Below are positions 37,135-48,232 of a stretch of DNA of 64,000 nucleotides, piece after piece; within the stretch, counting starts at the first letter, position 1; every line of letters starts with the position of its first letter. Origin of the DNA: Opitutus sp. GAS368. GTDB lineage: Bacteria > Verrucomicrobiota > Verrucomicrobiia > Opitutales > Opitutaceae. The DNA lies in assembly GCA_945903465.1 (NCBI GenBank), contig CAMDOF010000019.1, positions 1-64,000 on the forward strand. Direction: 5' to 3'. A model generated the notes under the pieces. The model saw only the letters and a program-made list of their open reading frames with translations, searched no databases and had not been told where the DNA came from. The position numbers were made by a program, and so were the translations under genes.

Positions 37135-37488
37135 ATGTCGCGCCCCCGTTCTTGTCGTGTCGAGCTCCTCTGCTTCGTGATCGGCGCGACCGCGCTGCCG
37201 GCGGCGGAGACTTTCTACCGGCCGGTCGATACGCAGGGGTCGGGCCAGCCGTTGCCAGCGCAGGCCGCAGTGCAGCGGCTGCGTTTGTCGGAAAGTTTCC
37301 AGCTCACGCTGGCGGCGTCCGAGCCCGACGTGCGGCAGCCGATCGCGATCACCTATAACGACCGTGGGCAGCTCTGGGTGGCGGAGAGTTTTTCCTGCGA
37401 CGGCTCCGTTTTCACCGAAGAAAAGCGCGAACGGATCGCGATCTTTGACGACCGAGACGGCGACGACGGGCGCACGGCCCGCCATTGA
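37135..37488 (+). pseudogene. N-terminal fragment of a PVC-type heme-binding protein
   Basis: FYRPVDTQGSGQPLPAQAAVQRLRLSESFQLTLAASEPDVRQPIAITYNDRGQLWVAESFSCDGSVFTEEKRERIAIFDDRDGD, then abrupt end. Confidence 0.75.
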
Positions 37489-37519
37489 GTGCCGCCGCAA
37501 CCGATCCCCAAAAAAACGC

Positions 37520-38884
37520 ATGAGCATGCCTTCTCTCGCTGAAACGGATTCCGGCCGGCGCGAGTTCCTTCGTCGCGGCGCGGCCTTCGCCGGTCTCGCG
37601 CTGGTGGCTCCGCATGCGCTCGGCGGTGCGTCTGCGCGGGCGCGAAACATCGTCACTGGGCGCCGGCTGCGGATCGCGCAGATCGGCATCGGCAACAAAG
37701 GCTACGTCGACGTGATGGCCTGCGCCGCGCATGGCGCCGAAATCGTGGCAATCTGCGACGTCGACAGCGCGGGTTTCGGCCGCGCCGGGTTCAACGCGTT
37801 CCAGCTGCTGCTCGGGGCCGCGCGCTACCGCGACTACCGGCAGATGTTAGCGGAGATGGACGACCGGATCGACGCGGTCGTGATCTCGGTGCCCGATCAC
37901 GCGCATTTTCCCGTGGCGATGCTGGCGCTCGAGCGCGGCAAGCACGTGTTCGTGCAGAAGCCGCTGACGCACACGATCGGCGAGGCGCGGCTGCTCAAGG
38001 CCGCGGCGGCCAAGGCCGGCGTCGTCACGCAGATGGGCAACCAGGGCCATGCCTACGAGGGCGCGCGCCTCGTAAAAGAATGGATCGAGGCGGGCGTGAT
38101 CGGCCCGGTGCGCGAAGTGCTCACGTGGACCGACCGGCCCGCGTGGCCGGCAGATGCCTTCCGCCATGTCGCGGCCAAGCCGCCGCTGACGCTCGACTGG
38201 CCACGCTGGATCGGCACCGGACCGTATCGCGAGTATTCGCCCGCGCTCGCGCCGTGGAACTGGCGGGTGTGGTGGGACTACGGCTCGGGCGGACTGGGCG
38301 ACCTCGGCTGCCATCTCATGGATGCGCCGTTCTGGGCGCTGAACCTGCGCGGCCCGATGAAAGTCTCGGCGCGGAGCGAGGGACTCACGGCAGCGAATGC
38401 GGCCAAGGCCCAGGTCGTCACCTACGAATTTCCCGCGCGCGGCGCGCTGCCGCCAGTCAACTACACGTGGCACGACGGCGGCATGCTGCCGCCGAAGCCC
38501 GAGGAGTTCGGCGACCAGCCGATGCCGAGGACGGCGACGCTCTACCGCGGCGACAAGGGCGCACTGCTGTCGGAGGGCGACTACAACCAAACCGTGCGGC
38601 TGCTGCCCGAGTCGCGCATGAAAGGCTTCGCGGATCGACCACCGAAGACGATACTGCGCGCGCCGAAGAACGATCCGTATCTGGAGTGGATCGAAGCCTG
38701 CCACGGCGGCCCGCCGCCGGGCTCGAACATCGTGGACCACGCCGCCGATCTCACGGAAACCGTGCTCGTGGGCAACCTCGCGATCCGCCTCGGCCGGGCA
38801 ATCCGGTGGGATCCCGCGGCGATGGCTTGCACGGGCGCGCCGGAGGCCGACCGTTACATCCACGCCGCATATCGGCTTTTCTGA
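37520..38884 (+). CDS. TAT-exported Gfo/Idh/MocA-family oxidoreductase
   Basis: GRREFLRRGAAFAGLALVAP TAT motif; LRIAQIGIGNKGYVDVMACAAHGAEIVAICDVD; HVFVQKPLTHTIGEARLL; GDLGCHLMDAPFWAL. Confidence 0.9.
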   Translation: MSMPSLAETDSGRREFLRRGAAFAGLALVAPHALGGASARARNIVTGRRLRIAQIGIGNKGYVDVMACAAHGAEIVAICDVDSAGFGRAGFNAFQLLLGAARYRDYRQMLAEMDDRIDAVVISVPDHAHFPVAMLALERGKHVFVQKPLTHTIGEARLLKAAAAKAGVVTQMGNQGHAYEGARLVKEWIEAGVIGPVREVLTWTDRPAWPADAFRHVAAKPPLTLDWPRWIGTGPYREYSPALAPWNWRVWWDYGSGGLGDLGCHLMDAPFWALNLRGPMKVSARSEGLTAANAAKAQVVTYEFPARGALPPVNYTWHDGGMLPPKPEEFGDQPMPRTATLYRGDKGALLSEGDYNQTVRLLPESRMKGFADRPPKTILRAPKNDPYLEWIEACHGGPPPGSNIVDHAADLTETVLVGNLAIRLGRAIRWDPAAMACTGAPEADRYIHAAYRLF

Positions 38885-38903
38885 TACCCGCCTCGCTCCC
38901 GTC

Positions 38904-39626
38904 ATGAACCGCTCCCTGATTGCTTTCGCTTTCGCCGCCGCCGCCGGGCAGGCGTCGCCCGAGCCGCCGCCCGGCGTCACCCGCAACGTCGCCGAGGTGT
39001 GGGCCGCCGGGCGCGGCCTGGATGCGCCGCGCTGGCCGGTGCCGCGCCCGCTCCTCCGGCCGGACCTCGGCAACGCCGAGTTTCCGGCGGAAGCATGGGC
39101 GTGGGAAGGCGATGTGCTCGTGGGGCGCGGCGTCGATTCGTGGGCGGGCGGCAAGGGCAACCTCTGGACGAAGGAGAGCTACGGCAATTTTTCGCTCAGT
39201 CTCGAGTTTCGCGTGCCCGAGGGGGCCAACGGCGGCATCTTCATCCGCGTGGGCGACGTCGCCGCGTGGCAGCACACGTCGACCGAAATTCAGATCCTCC
39301 AGGGCACCGCGGAAAACGCCCGCACGCGGACCGGCGCGCTCTACGATCTCGCCGCGTCGCGCGTGAAAAATCCGGTCGAGGCGGGTCGTTGGCACACGCT
39401 GGTGATCATCGCGCGCGGGCCGCGCATCGCCGCTTTTCTCAACGCCGAGCTGGTGAACGACGTGTCGCTTGACGAGTGGAAACGCGCGGGCGAGAACCCC
39501 GACGGTTCGCGCAACAAGACCAAGGTCGCGCCGAAAGAACGTCCGCGCTCCGGCCGGATCGGCCTGCAGTATCACGGCAAGCGGATCGAATATCGGAACC
39601 TTCTCATCGAGGAGTTGCCACAGTAG
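38904..39626 (+). CDS. DUF1080 / 3-keto-disaccharide hydrolase-like protein
   Basis: LWTKESYGNFSLSLEFRVPEGANGGIFIRVGD...RSGRIGLQYHGKRIEYRNLLIEELP. Confidence 0.85.
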   Translation: MNRSLIAFAFAAAAGQASPEPPPGVTRNVAEVWAAGRGLDAPRWPVPRPLLRPDLGNAEFPAEAWAWEGDVLVGRGVDSWAGGKGNLWTKESYGNFSLSLEFRVPEGANGGIFIRVGDVAAWQHTSTEIQILQGTAENARTRTGALYDLAASRVKNPVEAGRWHTLVIIARGPRIAAFLNAELVNDVSLDEWKRAGENPDGSRNKTKVAPKERPRSGRIGLQYHGKRIEYRNLLIEELPQ

Positions 39627-39643
39627 GCGAGCCGGCGCGGCAC

Positions 39644-42600
39644 ATGATTTGTTGGCAAACAGTCGCGGGACTTTTCATCGCGCTAGCAGTCGCCTCCGCC
39701 GCCGCACCGCTGCGGTTCAACCGCGACGTGCGGCCGATCCTTTCCGAGAATTGTTTCCACTGCCACGGGCGGGCCGAAGCGCGGCGCGAAGGCAAACTGC
39801 GGCTCGACGAGCGCGCGGGCGCGGTGCAAGCCCGCGAGGGCATCGCGGCCGTCGTGCCGGGCAAACCGGACGAGAGCGAATTGATCCGGCGGATCGAGGC
39901 GAAGGCCGCCGCCGACATCATGCCGCCGCCGGAATCGCACCGCACGTTGACCGCAGCGCAGATCGCCACGCTGCGGCGCTGGATCACGGAGGGCGCCGGC
40001 TACGAGGGACATTGGGCATTCCAACCTCCGGCGTGGGAACCGGCGCCGAAGTTCGGCCCGGCCGGGCCGGCCGGCGAGATCGACCATTTCGTCCGCGCGC
40101 TGCTCGCGCGGGACGGACTGCGTCCGGCCGAGCCGGCCGAGCCCGGCGCATGGCTGCGGCGGGCTAGCCTCGACCTGACGGGATTGCCGCCGCCGGTCGC
40201 GGAGCTCGATCGCTTCGAGGCGGCGGCGTTGGCGCGGGGCGAGAACGCCTACGGCGACGCGGTGGAGCGGCTGCTCGCCTCCCCGCATTTCGGGGAGCGC
40301 ATGGCGCTGGAGTGGCTCGACGCGGCGCGCTACGCCGACACACACGGTTTCAACAACGATTCCGCGCGCAGCATGTGGCGGTGGCGCGACTGGGTGATCC
40401 AAGCTTTCAACCGCAATTTGCCCTACGACCGATTCATCGTCGAACAGCTCGCGGGCGACCTGCTGCCGTCGCCGACCGTGGAGCAGCGGATCGCGACCGG
40501 CTTCGGCCGCAATCACGTAATCAACAGCGAGGGCGGTATCATCGACGAGGAATACCGGGTCGAGTATGTCGCCGACCGCGTGAAGACGCTCAGCACCGTG
40601 TGGCTGGGCGTGACGATGGAGTGCGCGCGCTGCCACGACCACAAATACGACCCGATCTCGCAGCAGGACTACTACCGCCTGTTCGCGTTCTTTAACCACG
40701 TGCAGGAGCAGGGTGAGGATGGGCGCGTGGCGAATGCCGCGCCGATCATGGCGGCCCCGACCGCCGCGCAGCAGGAGGAATTGACAGCGCAAGACCGGCA
40801 ACTGGCCGCGCTCGATGGCAAACTCGCCGCAGCCGCCGACCGCTGGAAATGGGACGCCGCGACACAGGCGCAGGTGGAAGTCCTGGCAAAATCCACGCGC
40901 TCTACCATCGACGCGCAAAAAGGCGCGGTGATGATCCTCTCCGAAGAGAAAACTCCGCCGGAAAAGCCGGCCAGGGCCGCAGCCGATGACGACGACCCCG
41001 AGGAAGTCGCGACGCCCGAGGTGATCGCTCGCATGCGCACGGTGCCGGCGGCGCGCATGGATTTCAGCGGGAAGGAAGGCCTCACGGTCGCGTTCTGGCT
41101 GCGGACCGAGGTAGGAAATCCCCGCGACACGGCGCTGTTTTCCTCGGCCGACTATTCCGGCTCCCATGCCGCGGGCGGCTACGGGCGCGGCCGTGAACTC
41201 CGCCTGGTGGACGGCGAGTTGGAGCTCCGGCTGAACGTGCGTTTCCCCGCCTATGCCTTGGTCGTGCGGACGGCGGGCGCCGGCCTGCGGCCCGGCGAAT
41301 GGCGGCATATCGCGGTCACCTACGCAGGCGGCCGCAAGGCATCGGACGTGCGCATGTTTGTCGACGGCGAAGAGGCACCGGTCGTCGTGCGCCACGACGG
41401 GCTTTCGGCCGAGCCCCCGAAGCGCGATTACCTGGTCGGCGCGGACAATGCCAAGGCGTCCGCGCGGCTGGCCGGCGCGTTCGAGGACGCCCGCAGCTAT
41501 CCGCGCGTACTCGACGCGCCGGCGCTGCGCGCCCTGTTTCGCGCGCGCGCGCTGCCGGAAGCGGCCGCGGCCCTCGCCGAGGGCCGGGCGAGCGCGCGCC
41601 AGCGCGGCTGGCTGGCGGATGCGTGGGTCGGGGAACAACCCGGCAGCCGGGAGCAGGCTGCGGAGCGCGAGGCGTTGCTGGGAGCACACCTCGCGCTGCG
41701 GCGCAGCCTGCCCAACACGATGGTAATGGAGGAAATGCCGGCTCCGCGCGGGACATTCGTGCTCAACCGCGGGCTCTACGATTCGCCGGGCGAGGCGGTG
41801 GAGCCGGGCGTGCCCGCCGTGATCGGCGTGCCTTGGCCGGAGGGCGCGCCGCGCAACCGGCTCGGACTCGCGCGGTGGCTCACCGACCCGCGCCACCCGC
41901 TGACGGGCCGCGTCGTCGTGAATCGCTTTTGGGCGCAGTTTTTCGGCACAGGGTTGGTCAAGACGCTCGAGGATTTCGGCTCGCAGGCCGAGTGGCCGAG
42001 CCACCCGGAGCTGCTGGACTGGCTCGCGCGGGATTTCGTCGACGGCGGCTGGGACGTGAAGGCGCTGGTGCGGAAAATCGTGCTCTCCGCGACTTACCGG
42101 CAGAGTTCGGCGACGGCGCCCGCCGCGCTGGCGCGCGATCCCGAGAACCGGCTGCTCGCGCGCAGCCCGCGCGTGCGCCTGCCCGCCGAGCTGATCCGCG
42201 ACCAGGCGCTCGCCGTCTCCGGCCTGCTCGTGCCGCGCCTCGGCGGGCCGAGCGTGTATCCGTATCAGCCCGACAAGCTCTACGAGGGCGTGGTCGTGGG
42301 AGTGGCCTATCCCGGCACGAGCTGGGGCCAGAGCAGCGATTCTGATTTGTATCGGAGAAGTCTCTACACGTTTTGGAAACGCACGCTGCCCCATCCGGCG
42401 ATGACGATCTTCGACGCGCCGGACCGCGAATTCTGCACCGTGCGGAGGTCGCGCACCAACACGCCCCTGCAGGCGCTCGTGCTGTGGAACGAACCGGGCC
42501 TGGTCGAGGCCGCACGGCGGCTCGGCACGCGAATGCTGCGCGAGGCGCCCGGCGATGACGCGGCGCGGCTGGCCTGGGCTTTCCGGGCGACGACGGGCCG

Positions 42601-42808
42601 GCGGCCGGAGCCGGCGGAGACGGCGGTGCTCACGCGCCTCTGGGATCGATTCCGGGCAGACTATGCCGCGAATCCCGCGACCGCGGAACGCCTGCTCCGG
42701 GTGGGCGCGTCGGCGGCGGATGCCAGCGTGTCGCCGGCCGAACTCGCGGCGGCGACGGCGGTCGCGAGCGCGCTGCTCAGTCTCGACGAGACGATTACCA
42801 AGAACTGA
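39644..42808 (+). CDS. PSCyt1-DUF1549-LamG-DUF1553 protein (planctomycete-type cytochrome c domain)
   Basis: [76 protein letters not shown]-terminal [48 protein letters not shown]. Confidence 0.92.
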   Translation: MICWQTVAGLFIALAVASAAAPLRFNRDVRPILSENCFHCHGRAEARREGKLRLDERAGAVQAREGIAAVVPGKPDESELIRRIEAKAAADIMPPPESHRTLTAAQIATLRRWITEGAGYEGHWAFQPPAWEPAPKFGPAGPAGEIDHFVRALLARDGLRPAEPAEPGAWLRRASLDLTGLPPPVAELDRFEAAALARGENAYGDAVERLLASPHFGERMALEWLDAARYADTHGFNNDSARSMWRWRDWVIQAFNRNLPYDRFIVEQLAGDLLPSPTVEQRIATGFGRNHVINSEGGIIDEEYRVEYVADRVKTLSTVWLGVTMECARCHDHKYDPISQQDYYRLFAFFNHVQEQGEDGRVANAAPIMAAPTAAQQEELTAQDRQLAALDGKLAAAADRWKWDAATQAQVEVLAKSTRSTIDAQKGAVMILSEEKTPPEKPARAAADDDDPEEVATPEVIARMRTVPAARMDFSGKEGLTVAFWLRTEVGNPRDTALFSSADYSGSHAAGGYGRGRELRLVDGELELRLNVRFPAYALVVRTAGAGLRPGEWRHIAVTYAGGRKASDVRMFVDGEEAPVVVRHDGLSAEPPKRDYLVGADNAKASARLAGAFEDARSYPRVLDAPALRALFRARALPEAAAALAEGRASARQRGWLADAWVGEQPGSREQAAEREALLGAHLALRRSLPNTMVMEEMPAPRGTFVLNRGLYDSPGEAVEPGVPAVIGVPWPEGAPRNRLGLARWLTDPRHPLTGRVVVNRFWAQFFGTGLVKTLEDFGSQAEWPSHPELLDWLARDFVDGGWDVKALVRKIVLSATYRQSSATAPAALARDPENRLLARSPRVRLPAELIRDQALAVSGLLVPRLGGPSVYPYQPDKLYEGVVVGVAYPGTSWGQSSDSDLYRRSLYTFWKRTLPHPAMTIFDAPDREFCTVRRSRTNTPLQALVLWNEPGLVEAARRLGTRMLREAPGDDAARLAWAFRATTGRRPEPAETAVLTRLWDRFRADYAANPATAERLLRVGASAADASVSPAELAAATAVASALLSLDETITKN

Positions 42809-42936
42809 AGACGATCCGATAATGAGACCATGAGACCGTGAGTCAGACCTCCGTGTCTCGGCCTTTGCTCCGCCTTCGGGTCTCCTCGTCGCCCTGTCTC
42901 TCCCTCTCTTCCTGCCTCCCAACCTTTCCGCTCCCC

Positions 42937-44388
42937 ATGTCCTGCCATCGCTACCAAGCCCTGCCATCCCGGCGCGAATTTCTCGGGCGGACGGGCTTGG
43001 GCTTCGGCGCCGCCGCGCTGGCCCATCTGTTTCGCGGCGACGTGCTGGCCGCCGCGCCTGCCGGTGCCGCGCGGCCGCCGGCGGACGGGCTCCATTTCCC
43101 CGCCAAGGCGAAACGCGTCATCTGCCTTTTCCAGTCGGGCGGTCCTTCGCACCTCGATCTGTTCGATCCCAAGCCGGTGTTGGGCGAGCGGTTCAATGAG
43201 GACCTGCCCGATTCGGTCCGCCGCGGGCAGCGCATCACGGGCATGGTGGCGGGGCAAAAGCGGCTCGTGCTGCAGCCGAGCAAGTTCGGCTTCCAGCGCG
43301 GCGGCCGCTGCGGGATGGAGATCAGCGACCTGCTGCCGCACACACGCGCGATCGCGGACGAGCTCTGCCTGGTGCGCTCGATGCACACCGAGGCGATCAA
43401 CCACGATCCCGCGATCACGTTTTTCCAGAGCGGCAGCCAGCTCGCTGGGCGCCCGAGCATGGGGGCGTGGATCGACTATGGCTTGGGGCGGCTGAACGAC
43501 AATCTCCCGTCGTTCGTCGTGCTGGTTTCGGTCAACGCCAAGCGTGCCGGGCAGGGCCTGCTTGCGCGCCTGTGGGGCAGCGGTTTCCTGCCGAGCGCGC
43601 ACCAAGGCGTGCAGTTCCGCAGTGCGGGCGAGCCGGTGCTCTACCTGAACGACACGCTGGGCATCACGCGCCCGCAGCGGCGGGCGTTGCTCGACGGCAT
43701 CGCGGAGTTGAACCGGTTGCAGCAGTCCCGCTCGGGCGACCCGGAGATCGAGACGCGGATCGGCCAGTTCGAGATGGCCTTCCGCATGCAGGCCAGCGTG
43801 CCCGAGCTCATGGAGCTGAAAGGCGAGTCGGCGGGCGTGCTGGAGAGTTACGGCGCGGACGTGAACGTGCCGGGCTCCTATGCCCGCAACTGCCTGCTCG
43901 CGCGCCGGCTCGCGGAGCGCGGGGTGCGCTTCATCCAGTTGTATCACCGCGACTGGGATCATCACAACGGGTTGCACGAACACCTGCCGCACCTCGCGCG
44001 CGACACCGACCAGCCGACGGCGGCACTCGTGCGCGACCTGAAGCAGCGCGGGCTGCTCGACGACACGCTCGTAATCTGGGGCGGCGAGTTCGGCCGCACG
44101 CCGTATGCGCAAGGCACGGCCAACCGGGAGAAATACGGCCGCGACCACCACGGACGCGCGTTCTCGCTGTGGCTCGCGGGGGCGGGCATGAAGGCGGGTT
44201 TCGCCTACGGCGCGACCGACGAATTTGGTTTCAACATCGTCGACCGGCCCGTGCATATCCACGACCTGCAGGCGACGATCCTCAACCGCCTCGGCATCGA
44301 CCACGAACGGCTCACCTACCGCTTCCAAGGCCGGCAATTCCGGCTGACCGATGTGCATGGCACGGTCGTGAAGGACCTTTTGGCCTGA
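42937..44388 (+). CDS. DUF1501 (sulfatase-like fold) TAT-exported protein
   Basis: SRREFLGRTGLGFGAAALAHLF; RVICLFQSGGPSHLDLFDPKP; DDTLVIWGGEFGRTPYAQG...GRDHHGRAFSLWLAGAGMKAG. Confidence 0.92.
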   Translation: MSCHRYQALPSRREFLGRTGLGFGAAALAHLFRGDVLAAAPAGAARPPADGLHFPAKAKRVICLFQSGGPSHLDLFDPKPVLGERFNEDLPDSVRRGQRITGMVAGQKRLVLQPSKFGFQRGGRCGMEISDLLPHTRAIADELCLVRSMHTEAINHDPAITFFQSGSQLAGRPSMGAWIDYGLGRLNDNLPSFVVLVSVNAKRAGQGLLARLWGSGFLPSAHQGVQFRSAGEPVLYLNDTLGITRPQRRALLDGIAELNRLQQSRSGDPEIETRIGQFEMAFRMQASVPELMELKGESAGVLESYGADVNVPGSYARNCLLARRLAERGVRFIQLYHRDWDHHNGLHEHLPHLARDTDQPTAALVRDLKQRGLLDDTLVIWGGEFGRTPYAQGTANREKYGRDHHGRAFSLWLAGAGMKAGFAYGATDEFGFNIVDRPVHIHDLQATILNRLGIDHERLTYRFQGRQFRLTDVHGTVVKDLLA

Positions 44389-44902
44389 GTGCGGAGGGCC
44401 TCCGAGGGCAGCCTCGCTCCGCAGCGGTATTCGTGAGATTTTCGCGGGCGAGAATCGACGCAACCCGCCGGGAACCTCGCTCTGCTTCGAGTACTGTCAC
44501 CCTTCTCGCCCGCATCGGGCGTTAATCCAGGACGGCCCGATTCCAAGGCCAGTGCTGACTCCAGCGCAAGGGAAGGTGGTCGAATTACCGCAGGTGGGTG
44601 GCCTGCACCCTCTCTACACGCGTCGGGAGACCTGAAAGTCAGCCGTCGGCGGATCGAACCACTCGGGTTCGACCTAAAGGGCCGGAGCGATCTCCTCGAC
44701 GCTACTCTGCCCTCGCCGCCGCCCGACGCATCCGCAACTCGGAAACCGAGCGCTTCGCCGCGCCGGTCCTGCGATCCAATCTAAGGTGCATCCCGCAACG
44801 AGGGTGCGGGTCACTACGTTTCTCGAGGAAACCCCCATCGCGTCTCTCCTCGTGACTTCCAGATGGAGTTTCTGTCACCCACAGGGCGAAAAATTCGAGT
44901 GT

Positions 44903-47900
44903 TCACCGGCGCGCGGGTTTCTCGCCGCCGTCGGACATCAGGTAGGCAAAAAGATCGCGGATGTGATCGGGCGACAGATCATCGATCAGGCCCTGCGGCA
45001 TCAGCGAGGTGTTCATACGCTCCAGAGACTTGATCTGGGCGCGCTCGATCGTGGCGGGACCGTCGGGCGTGCGGAAGGTGACGGCCGCGTCGGCCTCCTG
45101 CGCGATGGAACCGGCGACGACGCGGCCATCCTTAAGCGTGGCGATGACCAACTGCCAGTCGGCGCCGATGACGGCGTTCGGATCGACGGTGTTGGTGATC
45201 AGATAGTCGATCTCCTTGCGGCCGGAGCCGGTGAGGTCGGGAGCGAGCGTGCCGCCCTTGCCGAAGATCGTGTGGCACGCGGCGCAACGCTGCTCGAAGA
45301 GCTGCCGGCCGTGCGCAACGTCGCCGAGCGCGAGGAAGTCGGGCTTCATGGTGATGCGCAGCTTCTTCATCTTCGCGGCGAGCTCGGCGGAGGAGGTGTT
45401 GACGTTGCCCCACACCTGCTCGAAGCGCTTGCGGAGGGCGGGCGACGCGACCCGGGAGACCTGGCGGGCCTGAAAATGAGTGATGTCCTTCTTTTCCAGG
45501 CGTCCGGCCGCGAGCGCACCAACAAGGACGGTCAGAGAGGACTCGCGCGCGAGGAGCGTGTCGACGGACGCGGTGCGGGCCGGACGATTGAGCTTGGGGA
45601 AGGCGTCGAGGATGGCGGAGGCGATGCGGGCGTCGTCGCACGAGGCGAGGGCTTTGATGACTTGGTCGGCGAACTTGCCGCGCGAGAGGAGCGCAAGGAG
45701 CTCATCAGGGAGCCACGACGGGCGCGCGGAAACGAGGGCGGCGAGCGCTTCGCTCAATCCCGCGGCGCTCACGCCGGGATCGCGCAGCGAGGCGCGCAGG
45801 CGCTCGAGCGCGGCGTCGAGGCGCAGCCGGGCGCCCACGGCCAAGGCCGAGCGCGAGACGGTGGGATCCTCATGTGTGAAAAAGGGCCCGATGGTATCAC
45901 CGACCTCGCGGCTGGCGGGCTCGGCCATTTGCGGCAGGCCGTCGGCGAGGCCGCGGAGAAGCGTGATGGCGGTATTCGGCGGTGCACTATGAATGGCCGC
46001 GGAGAGTGAGGCAACCAGACCGGGCTGGGCGCGCGCGTCTTCGGCGAGGCGGCGGGCGATCCATTCGACGAGAACGGGGACGCGGAGCTCGGCGGCAAGT
46101 TTCAGACTTTGTTCCGCGTTGCGATGGACGGCGTCCTGCCAGCCGATCCAGAGCAGCCGCGGCAGATTGGGATCGCCGGTGGGCTGGAGGTTGCGCGCGA
46201 GTGCGGCGCCGAGATTCCAGCGCTGCGAATCGGGCAGCACTGGAAGCGTCGAGGCGAGGGCCATGCGGACGAGCCAGGATTTTTCGACAGCGGCGTGGCG
46301 CACGAGCGTGGCCACGATGTCGTTGCTCACGGGGCCGTTGTCGACAAGCAGACGGGCGGCCCAGTAGCGGATATTTTCGTCGCGATCCTCGGTGAGCTGG
46401 ATGAGCCAGGATTGCTCGGCGCCGCCGGTGCAAAAGAGCGCCCAGAGGGCGCGGAGCCGGAGTGGCGCGGTCTCGGACTTGGCGAACATGTCGCGCAGCG
46501 CGGCGTGCGCGGTGCCGAGGTTTGCGCCGGCCGCGGCGCGCTCCTGCAGCCGGCGGCGCGCGTGGCGGACGAACCACTCGTTGGCGTGGCGCTGCAGGGC
46601 GACGAGCTCATCGTTGCTCGCGTGGGCGAGATCGACGGGGATTTTTCGCGGCTCGCCCCAACTGATCTTGTAGATGCGTCCGCTGTTGCGGTGCACGCCG
46701 TCGCGATCGTGGCACTCGCCGTTGTCGACCCAGTCGCTCATCACCACGTCGCCGTCGGGCCCGTACTGGAGCGAGACGGCGCGGAACCACGCATCGGAGG
46801 CCTGCAGAAAATTCGGCGCGTGGCCGGCCACGAACGGGCGGTCTTCGCCAGCGCGGGCGATCTGATCGCGATTCACGCGGCGGCCATGGATATTGCTCAT
46901 GAACACGCTGCCGCGGTACTCCGCGGGCCAGCGGTCACCGAGATAGATCATCGCGTCGGAATGCGAGTGGCCGCCGGGACCGTCCTCGTCGAGCTTCGCC
47001 AGCGTGCGATGCGAGTGATCGTTGGCGGCGGTCATCAGCTCATAGGTGTGGGCGTACGGCGCAGTTTCACGGGCGGCCAGGGTGCGCTTGAATTGCGCGC
47101 CCGGCACCACGTGCCAGAGATGATCGACGACGCTGGTGCCCATGAAAAGCTGGCCGCAGTCATCCCAGTCGAGGCCCCAGGGATTCACCGAGCCCTCAAC
47201 GACAACCTCAAACTTGTGCGTGACGGGGTGGAAGCGCCAGATCGAGCAGCTCACCTCACGGCGTTGGTTCATCGGCGTGCCGGGTTGGCCGGGGCGCGAG
47301 GGCTCCTTAGTACCGTGCCGGCCGTAGAGCCAGCCGTCGGGTCCCCAGCAGAGACCGTTCACCGTGTTGTGCTCGGCTTTTAGGGTCCAACCGTCCAATT
47401 GCACGACGGACTCGCTGTCGGGGATGTCGTCTTCGTTGCGATCGGGGATGAACGACAGGGTGGGAGCTGTCGTCACCCAGACGCCGCCGAAGCCGACGGC
47501 CAGGCCAGTGAGGCGATTCAGGTGATCGTGGAAAACCTTCCGCGATTCGAAGACCCCATCGCCATCCCGGTCCTCGAAAACCACGATCTGGTCGTGCCGC
47601 TCATCGCTGAAGTCGGAGCCATTGTAGGAATAGCTCTCGGCGACCCACAGGCGGCCGCGATCATCGTAGGCCATGGCAATTGGCTGGCGAACGTGGGGCT
47701 CGGCGGTGGCAAGCGTGAGCTTGAAGCCATCCGGGAGCTTGAGGTGGCGCATCGCCTCGCGGGCGGGGAGCGGCTGGCCGGTGGTCTGAGTATCGACCGG
47801 CTGGAATCCCGACTCGGCTCCCTGCGTCAAGCCGCAGGCCGCGAGAAAAGCCGAAGCGCCGACGACCACACGCCTGCGCAACAACGGAACGACCAATGAA

Positions 47901-47920
47901 GTCAGGCGGCAAAAAGCCAT
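44903..47920 (-). CDS. PVC-type heme-binding CxxCH protein (propeller + HEAT + cytochrome c)
   Basis: KLPDGFKLTLATAEPHVRQPIAMAYDDRGRLWVAESYSYNGSDFSDERHDQIVVFEDRDGDGVFESRKVF; CAACHTIFGKGGTLAPDLTGSGRKEIDYLITNTVDPNAVIG. Confidence 0.9.
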   Translation of the reverse strand: MAFCRLTSLVVPLLRRRVVVGASAFLAACGLTQGAESGFQPVDTQTTGQPLPAREAMRHLKLPDGFKLTLATAEPHVRQPIAMAYDDRGRLWVAESYSYNGSDFSDERHDQIVVFEDRDGDGVFESRKVFHDHLNRLTGLAVGFGGVWVTTAPTLSFIPDRNEDDIPDSESVVQLDGWTLKAEHNTVNGLCWGPDGWLYGRHGTKEPSRPGQPGTPMNQRREVSCSIWRFHPVTHKFEVVVEGSVNPWGLDWDDCGQLFMGTSVVDHLWHVVPGAQFKRTLAARETAPYAHTYELMTAANDHSHRTLAKLDEDGPGGHSHSDAMIYLGDRWPAEYRGSVFMSNIHGRRVNRDQIARAGEDRPFVAGHAPNFLQASDAWFRAVSLQYGPDGDVVMSDWVDNGECHDRDGVHRNSGRIYKISWGEPRKIPVDLAHASNDELVALQRHANEWFVRHARRRLQERAAAGANLGTAHAALRDMFAKSETAPLRLRALWALFCTGGAEQSWLIQLTEDRDENIRYWAARLLVDNGPVSNDIVATLVRHAAVEKSWLVRMALASTLPVLPDSQRWNLGAALARNLQPTGDPNLPRLLWIGWQDAVHRNAEQSLKLAAELRVPVLVEWIARRLAEDARAQPGLVASLSAAIHSAPPNTAITLLRGLADGLPQMAEPASREVGDTIGPFFTHEDPTVSRSALAVGARLRLDAALERLRASLRDPGVSAAGLSEALAALVSARPSWLPDELLALLSRGKFADQVIKALASCDDARIASAILDAFPKLNRPARTASVDTLLARESSLTVLVGALAAGRLEKKDITHFQARQVSRVASPALRKRFEQVWGNVNTSSAELAAKMKKLRITMKPDFLALGDVAHGRQLFEQRCAACHTIFGKGGTLAPDLTGSGRKEIDYLITNTVDPNAVIGADWQLVIATLKDGRVVAGSIAQEADAAVTFRTPDGPATIERAQIKSLERMNTSLMPQGLIDDLSPDHIRDLFAYLMSDGGEKPARR

Positions 47921-48024
47921 GGGAATGTTCCAGGGGTTAGTGGGATGGAGGGTCGGCAGAGAAGCTGCCGACAACAGAATGAGGCCACAGGAGCAAATCC
48001 GCTCCCTTCGAGTCAAGGCCATTA

Positions 48025-48035
48025 GATCGATCATA
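48025..48035. promoter_or_regulatory. GATCGATCATA (site E) upstream of the heme protein gene
   Basis: ~105 bp upstream of the start at 47920; in gene sense TATGATCGATCTAATGGCCTTGACT. Confidence 0.65.
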
Positions 48036-48132
48036 AACAAGAACTGAAGTGCTTCTTCGTAGGGCGTGGCCCACATCCATTTTTCGCTCTTAAGTGCGCC
48101 GACCACGAGCGTCATTTTGCCATGATGCCGCA

Positions 48133-48142
48133 TGATCGATCT
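48133..48142. promoter_or_regulatory. TGATCGATCT (site F) upstream of the isomerase gene
   Basis: ~91 bp upstream of ATG 48233, followed by CTTGATTT. Confidence 0.65.
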
Positions 48143-48232
48143 TGATTTCCATTCGGCCTCCGCTTGAAATCAAGGCGTAAACTGATTGCTCGCGGGCTCC
48201 CCTTCCTTCCGGCGAAATCCTTTCCCCTAGCC

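Noticed and set aside
42809-42936. Pyrimidine-rich leader (ccctgtctctccctctcttcctgcctccc) before DUF1501
   Set aside because: Compositionally odd, but with a single instance and no structure or motif I could not support a regulatory claim
39683-42967. 1094-aa minus-strand ORF opposite the DUF1553 gene
   Set aside because: Shadow ORF created by high GC3 of the real + strand gene; Arg/Ala/Pro-rich, no domain, and the + strand frame has clear PSCyt1/DUF1553 motifs
42661-44463. 600-aa minus-strand ORF opposite DUF1501
   Set aside because: Same antisense artefact; low-complexity composition and no start/family support
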